Assembly (NCBI GenBank): GCA_019752115.1
Contig: JAIEMN010000019.1
Location: forward strand, 248,001-312,000
Reading direction: 5' to 3'
Length of the DNA: 64,000 nt
Source of the DNA: Gemmatimonadaceae bacterium
GTDB lineage: Bacteria; Gemmatimonadota; Gemmatimonadetes; Gemmatimonadales; Gemmatimonadaceae
The notes beneath the pieces were generated by a model, which made no database searches, was not told the DNA's origin, and saw only the letters and a program-made list of their open reading frames with translations. Positions within the stretch are counted from its first letter, which is position 1, and the number at the start of each line of letters is the position of its first letter. A program made the translations under genes and the position numbers. Positions 1 to 7,671 of the stretch are shown piece by piece.

Positions 1-44
1 GTACATCAGTTCACCTCCCCCCCAAGCCGATTACCTTTCGCCCC

Positions 45-590
45 ATGAAGATCTATACCAGAACCGGCGACGAGGGCGCCACCGCCCTCTTCGGCGGCGG
101 CCGCGTGGGGAAGGATCATCCGCGCGTGGAAGCGTACGGCGATGTCGACGAGCTCAATGCCTCCCTGGGGCTCGCGCGCTCGATCGACATGATGCCGCGC
201 ATCGATGAAGTGCTCGTGCCCATTCAGCGCGACCTCTTCGCGATCGGCGCGCTGTTGGCGACGCCGGACCATGAGAAGATGAAGGAGCAGCTCTCCAAGG
301 CGCGCATCGACGAAGGGCGCATCGCGGAGCTCGAGCGCTACATCGACGGCTGCGAATCGGAGCTCGAACCGCTCAAGTCCTTCATCATCCCCGGTGGCAC
401 CCCCAAGGCCGCCGCGCTGCACGTCGCGCGCACGGTGTGCCGCCGCGCCGAACGGCGCGTCGTGCATCTGAGCGCCGAGGTCGAGCTCCCACATCTCGTG
501 GTCATCTACCTCAATCGCCTCAGCGATCTCCTCTTCATGCTCGCCCGCGTCGCCAACAAGCGCGCCGGCGCCGGCGAAGTCACCTGGTAA
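45..590 (+). CDS. PduO-type cob(I)alamin adenosyltransferase
   Basis: This 181-residue protein transfers the adenosyl group of ATP to cob(I)alamin to make coenzyme B12 in the cytoplasm. The N-terminal nucleotide-binding signature TRTGDEGATALFGG (residues 5-18) is clear, as are the later family stretches ARTVCRRAERRVVHL and LNRLSDLLFMLAR that build the ATP/cobalamin site. Length is normal for the family. The start ATG has no Shine-Dalgarno; a TACCTT box at 32-37 ends 7 nt before it, which fits a leaderless transcript. A 15-bp tandem repeat separates it from aroB. A B12-dependent methionine synthase lies further along the window, although that enzyme uses methylcobalamin. Confidence 0.93.
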   Translation: MKIYTRTGDEGATALFGGGRVGKDHPRVEAYGDVDELNASLGLARSIDMMPRIDEVLVPIQRDLFAIGALLATPDHEKMKEQLSKARIDEGRIAELERYIDGCESELEPLKSFIIPGGTPKAAALHVARTVCRRAERRVVHLSAEVELPHLVVIYLNRLSDLLFMLARVANKRAGAGEVTW

Positions 591-602
591 CTCCGCGCTG
601 TT

Positions 603-647
603 CGTCTTCCCGCAGTACGTCTTCCCGCAGTACGTCTTCCCGCCGTA
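603..647 (+). repeat. Three tandem copies of the 15-bp CGTCTTCCCGCAGTA unit
   Basis: Units run 603-617, 618-632 and 633-647; the last carries CCGTA instead of CAGTA. They fill the gap between the adenosyltransferase stop and the aroB GTG. The same unit occurs at about 3.8, 6.9, 11.5 and 13.9 kb. Confidence 0.95.
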
Positions 648-657
648 CGCCGAGAAA

Positions 658-1728
658 GTGCCCCTAGATCTCCCCCTCCCCTACCCCATCCACTGCGCCC
701 GCGGCTCGCTCGTGCAGGCGGGGGAGATCGTGCGGGCCGTCGCCCCCGCCCATCGCGTCGCCATCATCTCCGATGAGAGCGTCGCGGCGCATCATGGCGC
801 GGCCGTGGCGGCGCAGTTCACCGGGGCAAAGCTCTTCACCATTCCCCCCGGCGAGCACGAAAAGACGCGCGCCCGCTGGGCCGAACTCACCGACGCGCTG
901 ATCGCGTGGGGCGCCGGTCGCGATACCACCATTGTCGCGCTGGGCGGCGGCGTGGTCGGCGACCTCGCTGGCTTTGTGGCGGCGACCTACATGCGCGGCC
1001 TCCCCGTCGTGCAGGTGCCCACTACGCTCCTCGCCATGGTGGACGCGTCGGTGGGCGGCAAGACGGCCGTCGATACACCGGCCGGTAAGAATCTCGTTGG
1101 CGCGTTTCACAATCCGTCGGCGGTGATCATCGACCCCGACGTGCTGCGCACCCTCAGCGCCCCGCAGTTCCGGAGCGGGCTCGCCGAGATGCTCAAGCAC
1201 GGCGTCATCGCCGATCGCGCGTATTTCGACGCGATGCTACACGCGCTCCCGGCGCTCTTGAGCGACGGCGCCGCCGCCGAACCGCTGCCGCGCCTGATCG
1301 CCGGCAGCGTGCACATCAAGGCCGACGTCGTCGCCGAAGACACGCGCGAAGGCGGGCTCCGTCAGATCCTGAACTTCGGCCACACGATCGCACACGCCGT
1401 CGAGAAGCTCCGCCAGTATCAGATGCTGCACGGCGACGCCGTCGCCATGGGCATGGTGGCCGAGGCGCGCATCGCCGAAGCGATTGGGCTGGCGTCACCC
1501 GGGCTCGCGTTGGCCGTGGAAGACGCCGTGCGCAGTGCCGGCCTCCCGAGCGCGCTGCCGAGCGATCTCTCTATAGAGGCGATCATCGCCGAGACGCACG
1601 GCGACAAGAAGGCGCGCGGTGGCGCGGCGCGCTATGCGCTGCCTCGCTCGCTTGGCGAAATGGATGCGGCGGAGGGGCGCTGGTCGGTGGCGGTGCCTGA
1701 CGCCGTCGTCCTAGGCGCGCTGAGCTAG
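658..1728 (+). CDS. aroB: 3-dehydroquinate synthase
   Basis: AroB converts DAHP to 3-dehydroquinate, the second step of the shikimate pathway, using NAD and a divalent metal. The 356-residue product has the NAD/substrate core GGGVVGDLAGFVAATYMRG and the adjacent VPTTLLAMVDASVGGKTAVD, then AEMLKHGVIAD and NFGHTIAHAVE, which carry metal ligands. The predicted start is GTG, only 10 bp after the end of the 15-bp repeat array, with a weak GAGAAA upstream. Length and order are normal. It is followed by an almost 600-bp gap holding two giant palindromes. Confidence 0.97.
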   Translation: MPLDLPLPYPIHCARGSLVQAGEIVRAVAPAHRVAIISDESVAAHHGAAVAAQFTGAKLFTIPPGEHEKTRARWAELTDALIAWGAGRDTTIVALGGGVVGDLAGFVAATYMRGLPVVQVPTTLLAMVDASVGGKTAVDTPAGKNLVGAFHNPSAVIIDPDVLRTLSAPQFRSGLAEMLKHGVIADRAYFDAMLHALPALLSDGAAAEPLPRLIAGSVHIKADVVAEDTREGGLRQILNFGHTIAHAVEKLRQYQMLHGDAVAMGMVAEARIAEAIGLASPGLALAVEDAVRSAGLPSALPSDLSIEAIIAETHGDKKARGGAARYALPRSLGEMDAAEGRWSVAVPDAVVLGALS

Positions 1729-1747
1729 GACCGGCACTGGCGCGGGA

Positions 1748-1857
1748 CGCGGGGGCTGGCGTGCGGCGCCTCACGGCCCTGTCCCGGGTTGGGAAACGCC
1801 GTGCCGGCGTTCCCAAGCCGGGACAGCGGCCGCTCGGACCGCACGCCAGCCCCCGCG
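1748..1857. repeat. Large imperfect palindrome 1
   Basis: Outer arms of 19 nt (1748-1766 and 1839-1857, CGCGGGGGCTGGCGTGCGG and its exact reverse complement) enclose a central hairpin. The central arms are GTCCCGGGTTGGGAA (1781-1795) and TTCCCAAGCCGGGAC (1810-1824), 14 of 15 paired, closed by CGCCG-TGC-CGGCG. The whole could fold as a cruciform or a long RNA hairpin downstream of aroB. It shares the TTGGGAA...TTCCCAA core with the palindrome at 1920-2034. Confidence 0.9.
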
Positions 1858-1919
1858 TTTGCGATCTCAGGCGCGAACCGCTCTGACCTCTGACCTCCGC
1901 GCCCCAGGCGAAGCCGCCC

Positions 1920-2034
1920 GGGCGCTCCGGCGGGGGTGCGGCGCCGAGCGGTCGCTCTCCGGGCTTGGGAAGGCCGCCGGCGTTCCCAACCCCGGAGAGG
2001 ACCGACTCGGCGACGCAGCGCCGCCGGAGCGCCC
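1920..2034. repeat. Large imperfect palindrome 2
   Basis: Outer arms GGGCGCTCCGGCGG (1920-1933) and its exact complement (2021-2034) surround GCCGAG/CTCGGC and an inner pair CTCTCCGGGCTTGGGAA / TTCCCAACCCCGGAGAG with one mismatch. Architecture and core match palindrome 1, but the outer arms differ in sequence, so pairing seems conserved rather than primary sequence. Together they account for most of the gap 1729-2226. No credible gene is seen there. Confidence 0.9.
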
Positions 2035-2226
2035 CCGCGCCCAACCAGCCCAGGCCTCGGAACTCAGGGACGAAACGCGAACCGCTGAGCGTTGCGTCCC
2101 CGCGACACTCAACCCGGGCCGCATGAAGATCCCCACACAACTGAGCTATCCGAGATCACATAAATGCTCGTCTGGCGCAAAACTGCCGGAAAAGTGTCGC
2201 TATACGTCAAAGACAGAAGATTTTTA

Positions 2227-2255
2227 TTGACCGTCCAGAACCCGACCATTATCGT
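2227..2255 (+). promoter_or_regulatory. Candidate sigma-70 promoter for the sigma factor gene
   Basis: TTGACC (2227-2232) is separated by 17 bp from TATCGT (2250-2255), in a locally AT-richer stretch upstream of the sigma gene. Predicted leader to the ATG at 2322 is about 60 nt. Confidence 0.45.
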
Positions 2256-2321
2256 GGCGCTCCGACTCGACCAGTCCGGTCTCCCCCCGGATTGATCCCA
2301 GTACACGTACGGCGAGGGCGT

Positions 2322-3227
2322 ATGCAGGCAGCTGCAACCAGAACCTCTGAGGCCCGCGCGAAGGGCTTCTTCCGTTCCGCTCCTTCCACCGCCTTCGACC
2401 AGTACTTACACGATATCCAGAAGCTCCCGCTCATCACCGATGCAGCCGAGGAGCGCCGCCTGGCCCGTCTCGCCCAGAAGGGCGATGAGGCGGCCGCGGA
2501 ACGTCTGGTGACGGCGAACCTCCGGTTCGTCATCAGCTACGTGAAGAAGTATCAGGGACACGGCCTCGACCTCTCCGAACTCGTCGCCATCGGCAACGAA
2601 GGCCTCCTCAAGGCCGTCCGGAAGTTCGATCCCGACCAGGGCGTCAAGTTCATCTCCTACGCCGTGTGGTGGGTCCGGCAGGCGGTGCTCAAGGCGCTCG
2701 CCGAGCAGACGCGCTCCGTGCGCATCCCGCTCAACCAGAATTCGCAGCTCATCCGCATGGCGCGCGGCGAGATGGTCCTCAACCAGGTGCTCAATCGCGA
2801 GCCCACCGATGAGGAACTCTCCAAGCTCCTGCAGGAACCGCTCGAGCAGGTGCGCGCCGCGCGCCAGATCACGAGCACCGAAGTCTCGCTCGACGCGCCC
2901 ATCGATCGGCAGGATCGCGAAGCGTCCACGCTCGGCGAGCGCTTCGCCGGCGAAACGCACGTCGATATCGAAGAGGGCACCGACTTCCGCCTCATGCGCG
3001 AGTTCATCGATCGCGTCTTCCGGAAGTACCTCACGCCGCGCGAGCGCAAGATTCTCTATCTCTACTACGGCCTCGACGAAGGGGCGGAAGCGATGACACT
3101 CGAGCGCATCGGTGCGCTCATGGGCGTCACGCGTGAACGCATTCGCCAGATCCGCGAACGCGCCTTCGAAAAGCTCCGCGAGTCGCCCGATGGCAGTGCA
3201 CTCGCCGGGTTCTGGGGCGCAGCGTAA
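2322..3227 (+). CDS. RpoD/SigA-family RNA polymerase sigma factor
   Basis: This sigma-70 family factor of 301 residues directs core RNA polymerase to promoters. Region 1.2 begins near AFDQYLHDIQKLPLIT. Region 2 is very conserved (ANLRFVISYVKKYQG, GNEGLLKAVRKFDP, ISYAVWWVRQAVLKALAEQ). Region 3 follows, and region 4 ends in MTLERIGALMGVTRERIRQI with the helix-turn-helix. Region 1.1 is absent, as in the short primary sigma factors of Bacteroidota, so it could be the housekeeping factor or a group 2 factor. An in-frame TTG at 2292 exists, but ATG 2322 is preferred because GGCGAGGG precedes it. A strong hairpin terminator follows. Confidence 0.93.
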   Translation: MQAAATRTSEARAKGFFRSAPSTAFDQYLHDIQKLPLITDAAEERRLARLAQKGDEAAAERLVTANLRFVISYVKKYQGHGLDLSELVAIGNEGLLKAVRKFDPDQGVKFISYAVWWVRQAVLKALAEQTRSVRIPLNQNSQLIRMARGEMVLNQVLNREPTDEELSKLLQEPLEQVRAARQITSTEVSLDAPIDRQDREASTLGERFAGETHVDIEEGTDFRLMREFIDRVFRKYLTPRERKILYLYYGLDEGAEAMTLERIGALMGVTRERIRQIRERAFEKLRESPDGSALAGFWGAA

Positions 3228-3301
3228 CCGCGGCACGTCACCACTGAAGGCTCGGCGGAGAATTCTCCCCGCGTTGTGAGAATTCGGTTTATGCAATAGC
3301 T

Positions 3302-3345
3302 TCGAAGCGGGTGCTCGAGGAACTACGGGCACCCGCTTCGAGTTT
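3302..3345 (+). terminator. Hairpin terminator after the sigma factor gene
   Basis: A 13-bp perfect stem, TCGAAGCGGGTGC (3302-3314) with GCACCCGCTTCGA (3329-3341), has a 14-nt loop and is followed by GTTTG. The T-run is short, so strength is uncertain. Confidence 0.7.
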
Positions 3346-3383
3346 GCGTCGTGGTCCGCTCGTGTCCTGTGGTGGGAGAGTCC

Positions 3384-3764
3384 GTGCCCCGTGTTCTGCT
3401 GATCGACGACGAAGCCGGTATCCGGTTCGCTCTGCGGCGCTTCTTCGAGCGCGCGCAGTGGAGCGTCGTGGAAGCCGCCGATGGCACCGAAGCCCAGGGC
3501 CAGCTCGCCGCGATCGCGGCGCAAACGGTTGAGCAGGTCGATCTCATCCTCCTCGACCTGCACCTCCCCGGCATCAGCGGCAGCCAGCTGCTCACCGATC
3601 TGCAAATCAGCAGCCCCGCCCTCGCCGCCCGCGTGATCCTCACCACCGGCGACGCCGTCGCCGACGCCGAACCCGGCACCCCGCTCGCCGAGCACCCACA
3701 CGTGCTCCAGAAGCCGTTTGATCTGGGAACGCTGAAGGCCAAGGTCGCAGAGATCTGCGGTTAA
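3384..3764 (+). CDS. Single-domain response regulator (CheY-like receiver)
   Basis: A stand-alone receiver of 126 residues with no output domain. The acidic pocket is in VLLIDDE near the N-terminus, the phospho-acceptor Asp is in LILLDLHLPG, the switch Thr in VILTTGDA and the conserved Lys in VLQKPFD. It presumably relays phosphate from a kinase not encoded nearby. The GTG at 3384 is chosen because GGGAG lies 5 nt upstream; the frame is open back to 3351. A repeat array follows its stop directly. The partner kinase cannot be deduced from the neighbourhood. Confidence 0.88.
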   Translation: MPRVLLIDDEAGIRFALRRFFERAQWSVVEAADGTEAQGQLAAIAAQTVEQVDLILLDLHLPGISGSQLLTDLQISSPALAARVILTTGDAVADAEPGTPLAEHPHVLQKPFDLGTLKAKVAEICG

Positions 3765-3765
3765 C

Positions 3766-3818
3766 CCGCAGTACGTCTTCCCGCAGTACGTCTTCCCGCA
3801 GTACGTCTTTCCGCCGTT
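3766..3818 (+). repeat. 15-bp repeat array between the receiver gene and glcD
   Basis: A partial unit, two exact CGTCTTCCCGCAGTA copies (3774-3788, 3789-3803) and a degenerate third (3804-3818) sit immediately after the receiver stop codon and end 15 bp before the glcD ATG. Confidence 0.93.
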
Positions 3819-3833
3819 CCAGTAGTTTTCGGC

Positions 3834-5270
3834 ATGCAGCAGTCCCTCGCCAAAATCGTCGGCGCCAACTGGGTCAAAACCCGGCCGAGCGAGCTCGCCG
3901 CCTACGACGCCGACGGCCTCCCCGGTCACCGCGCCACCCCCAGTCTCGCCGTCTTCCCCGGCACGCGAGACGAGCTGATACAGGTCGTGCGCGAACTCGC
4001 CAAGACCGGCACGCCGTTCGTGCCGCGCGGCGCCGGCACGGGGCTCTCCGGTGGGTCCCTCGCCGAAGATGTGGTGCTCCTCGGGCTGCAGCGCCTCACG
4101 CGCATCATCAGCGTCGATCCCGTCAATCGCACGGCGCGCGTCGAGCCCGGTGTCGTGAATGTGCGCCTTTCACGCGCCACGCTGCCGCATGGGCTGCACT
4201 ACGCGCCCGATCCCTCGAGTCAGACCGCGTGCACGATCGGCGGCAACGTCGCCGAGAATGCCGGTGGGCCGCACTGCCTCAAGTATGGCGTGACGCTCAA
4301 TCACATCGTGGAGTGTGAAGTCATCCTCCCCGATGGCACGCTCACGCGCTTCGGCAATGCGCATGGCGAAACCGACGGCTACGACCTGCTCGGCTTGTTC
4401 ATCGGGAGCGAAGGCTGCTTTGGCGTGGCGACCGAGATCACTGTGCGTCTCGTGCCCAACCCCGATGCCGTGCACACGCTGCTCGCGAGCTTTGCCAGTG
4501 TGGACGCCGCCGCGCGTGCGGTGTCGCGCATCGTGGCTACCGGCATCGTGCCGGCGGCGCTCGAGATGATGGACAATGCCACCATCCGCGCGGTCGAAGC
4601 GAGCATCTACACCGCCGGCTACCCCATCGACGCGGCGGCGGTGTTGCTCTGCGAGGTGGACGGCATGCACGAGGGGCTCGACGAAGACGTCGCCATCATT
4701 CGCCGCTGCTGCGAAGAGAGTGGCGCGAGCGACGTGCGCGTCGCCACCGCCGAAGCCGATCGAATGCGACTCTGGCAGGGGCGCAAGAAAGCCTTTGGCG
4801 CCATGGGGCGTATCGCGCCCAGTCTCGTGGTGCAGGATGCCGTCGTGCCGCGCACCAAGCTCCCCGAGGTGCTCGCGCGCATCGATGCCATCGCCCAGCA
4901 CCACGGCGTGAAGGTGTGCAACGTCTTTCACGCCGGCGACGGCAACCTGCACCCCAACATTCCCTACGACGCGAACAACGCCGAAGAGAATGACCGCGTG
5001 CATCACGCCATGAGCGAGATCATGCAGGCGTGCATCGACGCCGGAGGCACCATCACCGGCGAACACGGCGTCGGGCTCGACAAACTGCCGTACATGGAGC
5101 GCCTCTTCAGCGCCGCGTCGCTCGACGCGATGTGCCGGGTGCGCAGCGTCTTCGACCCCGACCGCCGCGCCAACCCCGGCAAGGTCGTACCCGTGCGTGC
5201 CTGCCGCGAATGGCATGGCACGGCCGGTGTCACGTCGCCTCGCGACGGGAGCGCGCATGCAGTCGCCTGA
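3834..5270 (+). CDS. glcD: Glycolate oxidase FAD subunit
   Basis: GlcD is the FAD-binding catalytic subunit of the GlcDEF glycolate dehydrogenase, which oxidises glycolate (or D-lactate) to glyoxylate and feeds electrons to the membrane. The 478-residue product has the PCMH-type FAD domain (PRGAGTGLSGG; DPSSQTACTIGGNVAENAGG) and the C-terminal FAD-oxidase domain with NVFHAGDGNLHP and GEHGVGLDKL. It opens a glcD-glcE-glcF operon: glcE overlaps its end by 14 nt. No Shine-Dalgarno is seen; TAGTTT at 3823-3828 ends 5 nt before the ATG, so a leaderless start is possible. Confidence 0.93.
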   Translation: MQQSLAKIVGANWVKTRPSELAAYDADGLPGHRATPSLAVFPGTRDELIQVVRELAKTGTPFVPRGAGTGLSGGSLAEDVVLLGLQRLTRIISVDPVNRTARVEPGVVNVRLSRATLPHGLHYAPDPSSQTACTIGGNVAENAGGPHCLKYGVTLNHIVECEVILPDGTLTRFGNAHGETDGYDLLGLFIGSEGCFGVATEITVRLVPNPDAVHTLLASFASVDAAARAVSRIVATGIVPAALEMMDNATIRAVEASIYTAGYPIDAAAVLLCEVDGMHEGLDEDVAIIRRCCEESGASDVRVATAEADRMRLWQGRKKAFGAMGRIAPSLVVQDAVVPRTKLPEVLARIDAIAQHHGVKVCNVFHAGDGNLHPNIPYDANNAEENDRVHHAMSEIMQACIDAGGTITGEHGVGLDKLPYMERLFSAASLDAMCRVRSVFDPDRRANPGKVVPVRACREWHGTAGVTSPRDGSAHAVA

Positions 5271-6384
5271 GAACGCCGCGGCGCTCGCCGACATCGTACG
5301 CCACGCTGCTGCGCACGACACGCCGCTCCGCCTGGCCGGCAGCGGCACCTGGCAGCACGCCGGCGGCCCATTCGTGAGCGACTCCCCCGTCTCGCTCGCG
5401 GCGCTGCGCGGTGTCATCGCCTATGAACCCGGCGATCTCGTCATCACGGTGGGCGCCGGCACCACGCTCAGCGACCTCGACGCCGCCACCCGACCGCACG
5501 GCCAGATGCTCGCCGTGCATCCGTATGGCAGCCCCCACGGCACCATCGGCGCCTGCGTCGCCACCGCGAGCCCCGCACCACTCGCCCTTGGGGATCTCGC
5601 CACGCGCGACCTCGTGCTTGGCCTCGACGTCGTGACCGGCACCGGAGAAGTCACCCGCGTGGGCGGCCGCGTCGTGAAGAATGTCGCCGGATTCGACCTC
5701 GTGCGCCTGCACATCGGCGCCTGGGGGACACTCGGCGCGATCACCGAAGTCACGCTGCGCCTGCACGCCATTCCGCAGGTCGACGCGATCATGGTGGGCA
5801 CGCTCGAACAGGACATCGCGCACGCGCTCCCCGCGCTCGTGGCGAACCGCGCGCCGCTGCCGATGATCGTGCGCCTCCGCCCCAATCGCCCCGCCGAAGT
5901 GTGGGCGCGCGTCAGCGGCAACACCCAACGCGCCGCCGCCCTCACCGATCGCCTCGCCGCGCTCGGCGTGACCGCCCTGTCGCACGTCGCGAACGCCGAC
6001 GCGCTGCGCGAGACGCCCAGCAACGCCGTCGTCCTCCGCGCCCGTACCGCCGTCAGCGATGCCGCGCCGTTCGTGCTCGCGGCACAGCGCGCTTTCCCCG
6101 ACGCCGAGCTGCTGTACGATCCGGCCAAGGGCTCGCTGCGCATCGTGCACTCGCTGGCGCAACTCGACGGCACCGGCGCCCCACTCGACGCGCGCATCGC
6201 CCAGCTCATGACCACCGCCGCCACCAACGGCGCGCAGCATGCGGTCAGTGTGGTGGTCGATCAGGGCCGCACCACCCCGCACACCCGCAACGCCATCGAG
6301 CAGGGCCTCAAGCGCGCCATGGACCCACGCGACGTGATGAACCGCTACGAAGGCGTACACGCCAGCGAACCGCAACACGCATGA
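5257..6384 (+). CDS. glcE: Glycolate oxidase subunit GlcE (FAD-binding)
   Basis: GlcE is the second, smaller FAD-domain subunit of glycolate dehydrogenase. The 375-residue protein has the degenerate PCMH fold: LRLAGSGTWQHAGG near the N-terminus, ITVGAGTTLSDLD, then VGGRVVKNVAGFDLVRLHIGA. The frame is open from 5197, but ATG 5257 has GGGAG upstream and gives a 14-nt overlap with glcD. Its stop shares ATGA with the start of glcF, so the three subunits are translationally coupled. Confidence 0.9.
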   Translation: MQSPENAAALADIVRHAAAHDTPLRLAGSGTWQHAGGPFVSDSPVSLAALRGVIAYEPGDLVITVGAGTTLSDLDAATRPHGQMLAVHPYGSPHGTIGACVATASPAPLALGDLATRDLVLGLDVVTGTGEVTRVGGRVVKNVAGFDLVRLHIGAWGTLGAITEVTLRLHAIPQVDAIMVGTLEQDIAHALPALVANRAPLPMIVRLRPNRPAEVWARVSGNTQRAAALTDRLAALGVTALSHVANADALRETPSNAVVLRARTAVSDAAPFVLAAQRAFPDAELLYDPAKGSLRIVHSLAQLDGTGAPLDARIAQLMTTAATNGAQHAVSVVVDQGRTTPHTRNAIEQGLKRAMDPRDVMNRYEGVHASEPQHA

Positions 6385-7658
6385 CGCTCCCGCTACAGCA
6401 ATCCCCACTCGGCCAAGCGAAAGCCGGCCTCGATGCGTGCGTGCACTGCGGCTTCTGCCTGCAAGCGTGCCCCACGTACGTCAACCTCGGCGACGAGAAC
6501 GACTCGCCACGAGGCCGTCTCGTGCTGATGCGCCGCATGCTCGACGGCGAGATCGCCCTGACCGATGATGCCGCAACGAAGCACATCGACCAGTGCCTCG
6601 GCTGCCGCGGCTGCGAAACCGCCTGCCCCAGCGGCGTCCCCTACGGCCACCTGCTGGAAGCGACGAGAGCCACCATCGCCCAGCAGCGCCCCATCCCGAT
6701 TATTGCAAGAGCAGTCCTAAGCGTCTTCAATAATCACACCATCCTGCACCTAGCGCTCCGCGCCGCAAGACTTTTCCGAGACACCGGCCTCCCCAAGGCC
6801 CTCGCGCGTGTTCTCCCCCAGCGCCTAGCCTTCCCGCTAGCCATGCTAGCCAGCACCAAGCCCCGCAGTACGTCTTCCCGCAGTAAGTCTTCCCGCAGTA
6901 CGTCTTCCCGCAGTACCCAAGAACAAGAACCGTCCGCCGCCCTCCTCACAGGCTGCGTCATGCAAGGCCTCTTCCCTCACGTCCACCAAGCCACCGAAAA
7001 AACCCTCCGCGCCAACCACCACACCATCAAGCAAGTCCCCACGCAGCGCTGCTGCGGCGCCCTCCACGCCCACGCCGGCGATCTCGCCTCCGCCAGGTCC
7101 CTCGCCAAGCAGAACATCGCCGCCTTCGAGCAGAGCAGCGTGGATGTGATCGTCGTGAACTCCGCCGGCTGCGCCGCGATGATGAAGGACTACGCCCATC
7201 TCCTGTCGGACGACCCCGTCTGGAAGTCGCGCGCCGCGCGCGTCAGCGCCAAGGTGCGCGACGTCTCCGAAGTCCTCGCGTCACACGGTCCCACGCCAGG
7301 CTCACAACCCGTCACGCTCCGGGTCACGCACGACGCCCCCTGCCATCAGCAGCACGCGCAGCGCATCACCGCGCCGCCGCTCACGGTACTCAAGTCCATT
7401 CCCGGGCTCACCCTCGTGCCGCTCGAAGACAGCGACCAGTGCTGCGGCGCGGCCGGCATCTACAATCTCATCGAGCCCGACGTCTCCGATCGCGTGCTGG
7501 CGCCCAAGCTGCAGCGCATCGCCGACACCAAGGCGCAGATCGTGGCGACCGGCAATCCCGGCTGCATGATGCAGATCGGCGCGGGGCTGCTGCTGAGTGG
7601 CAGCGACGCGCGCGTGATGCATCCGGTGGAGCTGCTCGCCGAGTCGTATCCCGACTGA
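6381..7658 (+). CDS. glcF: Glycolate oxidase iron-sulfur subunit with a repeat-encoded linker
   Basis: GlcF carries electrons from GlcDE. The 425-residue product has two [4Fe-4S] motifs, CVHCGFCLQACP and CLGCRGCETACP, and two CCG domains (RCCGALHAHAG; QCCGAAGIYN) typical of heterodisulfide-reductase-like subunits. Residues of about 161-178, between the ferredoxin part and the first CCG domain, are a low-complexity Arg/Ser/Thr stretch encoded exactly by the 15-bp repeat that is otherwise intergenic. The frame is kept because the unit is a multiple of three. The start ATG overlaps the glcE stop. Function is probably retained since every Cys motif is intact. Confidence 0.93.
   Translation: MTLPLQQSPLGQAKAGLDACVHCGFCLQACPTYVNLGDENDSPRGRLVLMRRMLDGEIALTDDAATKHIDQCLGCRGCETACPSGVPYGHLLEATRATIAQQRPIPIIARAVLSVFNNHTILHLALRAARLFRDTGLPKALARVLPQRLAFPLAMLASTKPRSTSSRSKSSRSTSSRSTQEQEPSAALLTGCVMQGLFPHVHQATEKTLRANHHTIKQVPTQRCCGALHAHAGDLASARSLAKQNIAAFEQSSVDVIVVNSAGCAAMMKDYAHLLSDDPVWKSRAARVSAKVRDVSEVLASHGPTPGSQPVTLRVTHDAPCHQQHAQRITAPPLTVLKSIPGLTLVPLEDSDQCCGAAGIYNLIEPDVSDRVLAPKLQRIADTKAQIVATGNPGCMMQIGAGLLLSGSDARVMHPVELLAESYPD
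6862..6915 (+). repeat. 15-bp repeat array inside glcF
   Basis: A partial unit (6862-6870) and three full units (6871-6885, 6886-6900, 6901-6915) lie within the glcF reading frame and encode repeats of SSRST/SSRSK. One unit starts AGT rather than CGT, as in the 13.9-kb array. Confidence 0.95.
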
Positions 7659-7671
7659 GCGAGGTCGGCGT

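Noticed and set aside
603-647. CRISPR array interpretation of the short repeats
   Set aside because: Units are 15 bp, directly adjacent without spacers, and no cas gene is present.
1583-2230. Open frames over the palindrome region on both strands
   Set aside because: They arise from GC-rich inverted repeats; translations are Arg/Pro/Ala-rich, start without ribosome-binding sites and one overlaps aroB.
2406-3929. Long minus-strand open frame (507 codons) across the sigma and receiver genes
   Set aside because: It is antisense to two well-supported genes, and its translation is low-complexity with GKTYC repeats produced by the 15-bp array. Such frames are common in GC-rich DNA.
4170-5417. 415-codon minus-strand frame over glcD
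   Set aside because: Shadow of glcD, which has clear FAD-oxidase motifs on the plus strand.
5901-6380. Upstream extension of glcF
   Set aside because: It overlaps glcE in another frame and is Arg-rich; ATG 6381 overlaps the glcE stop and starts the conserved protein.
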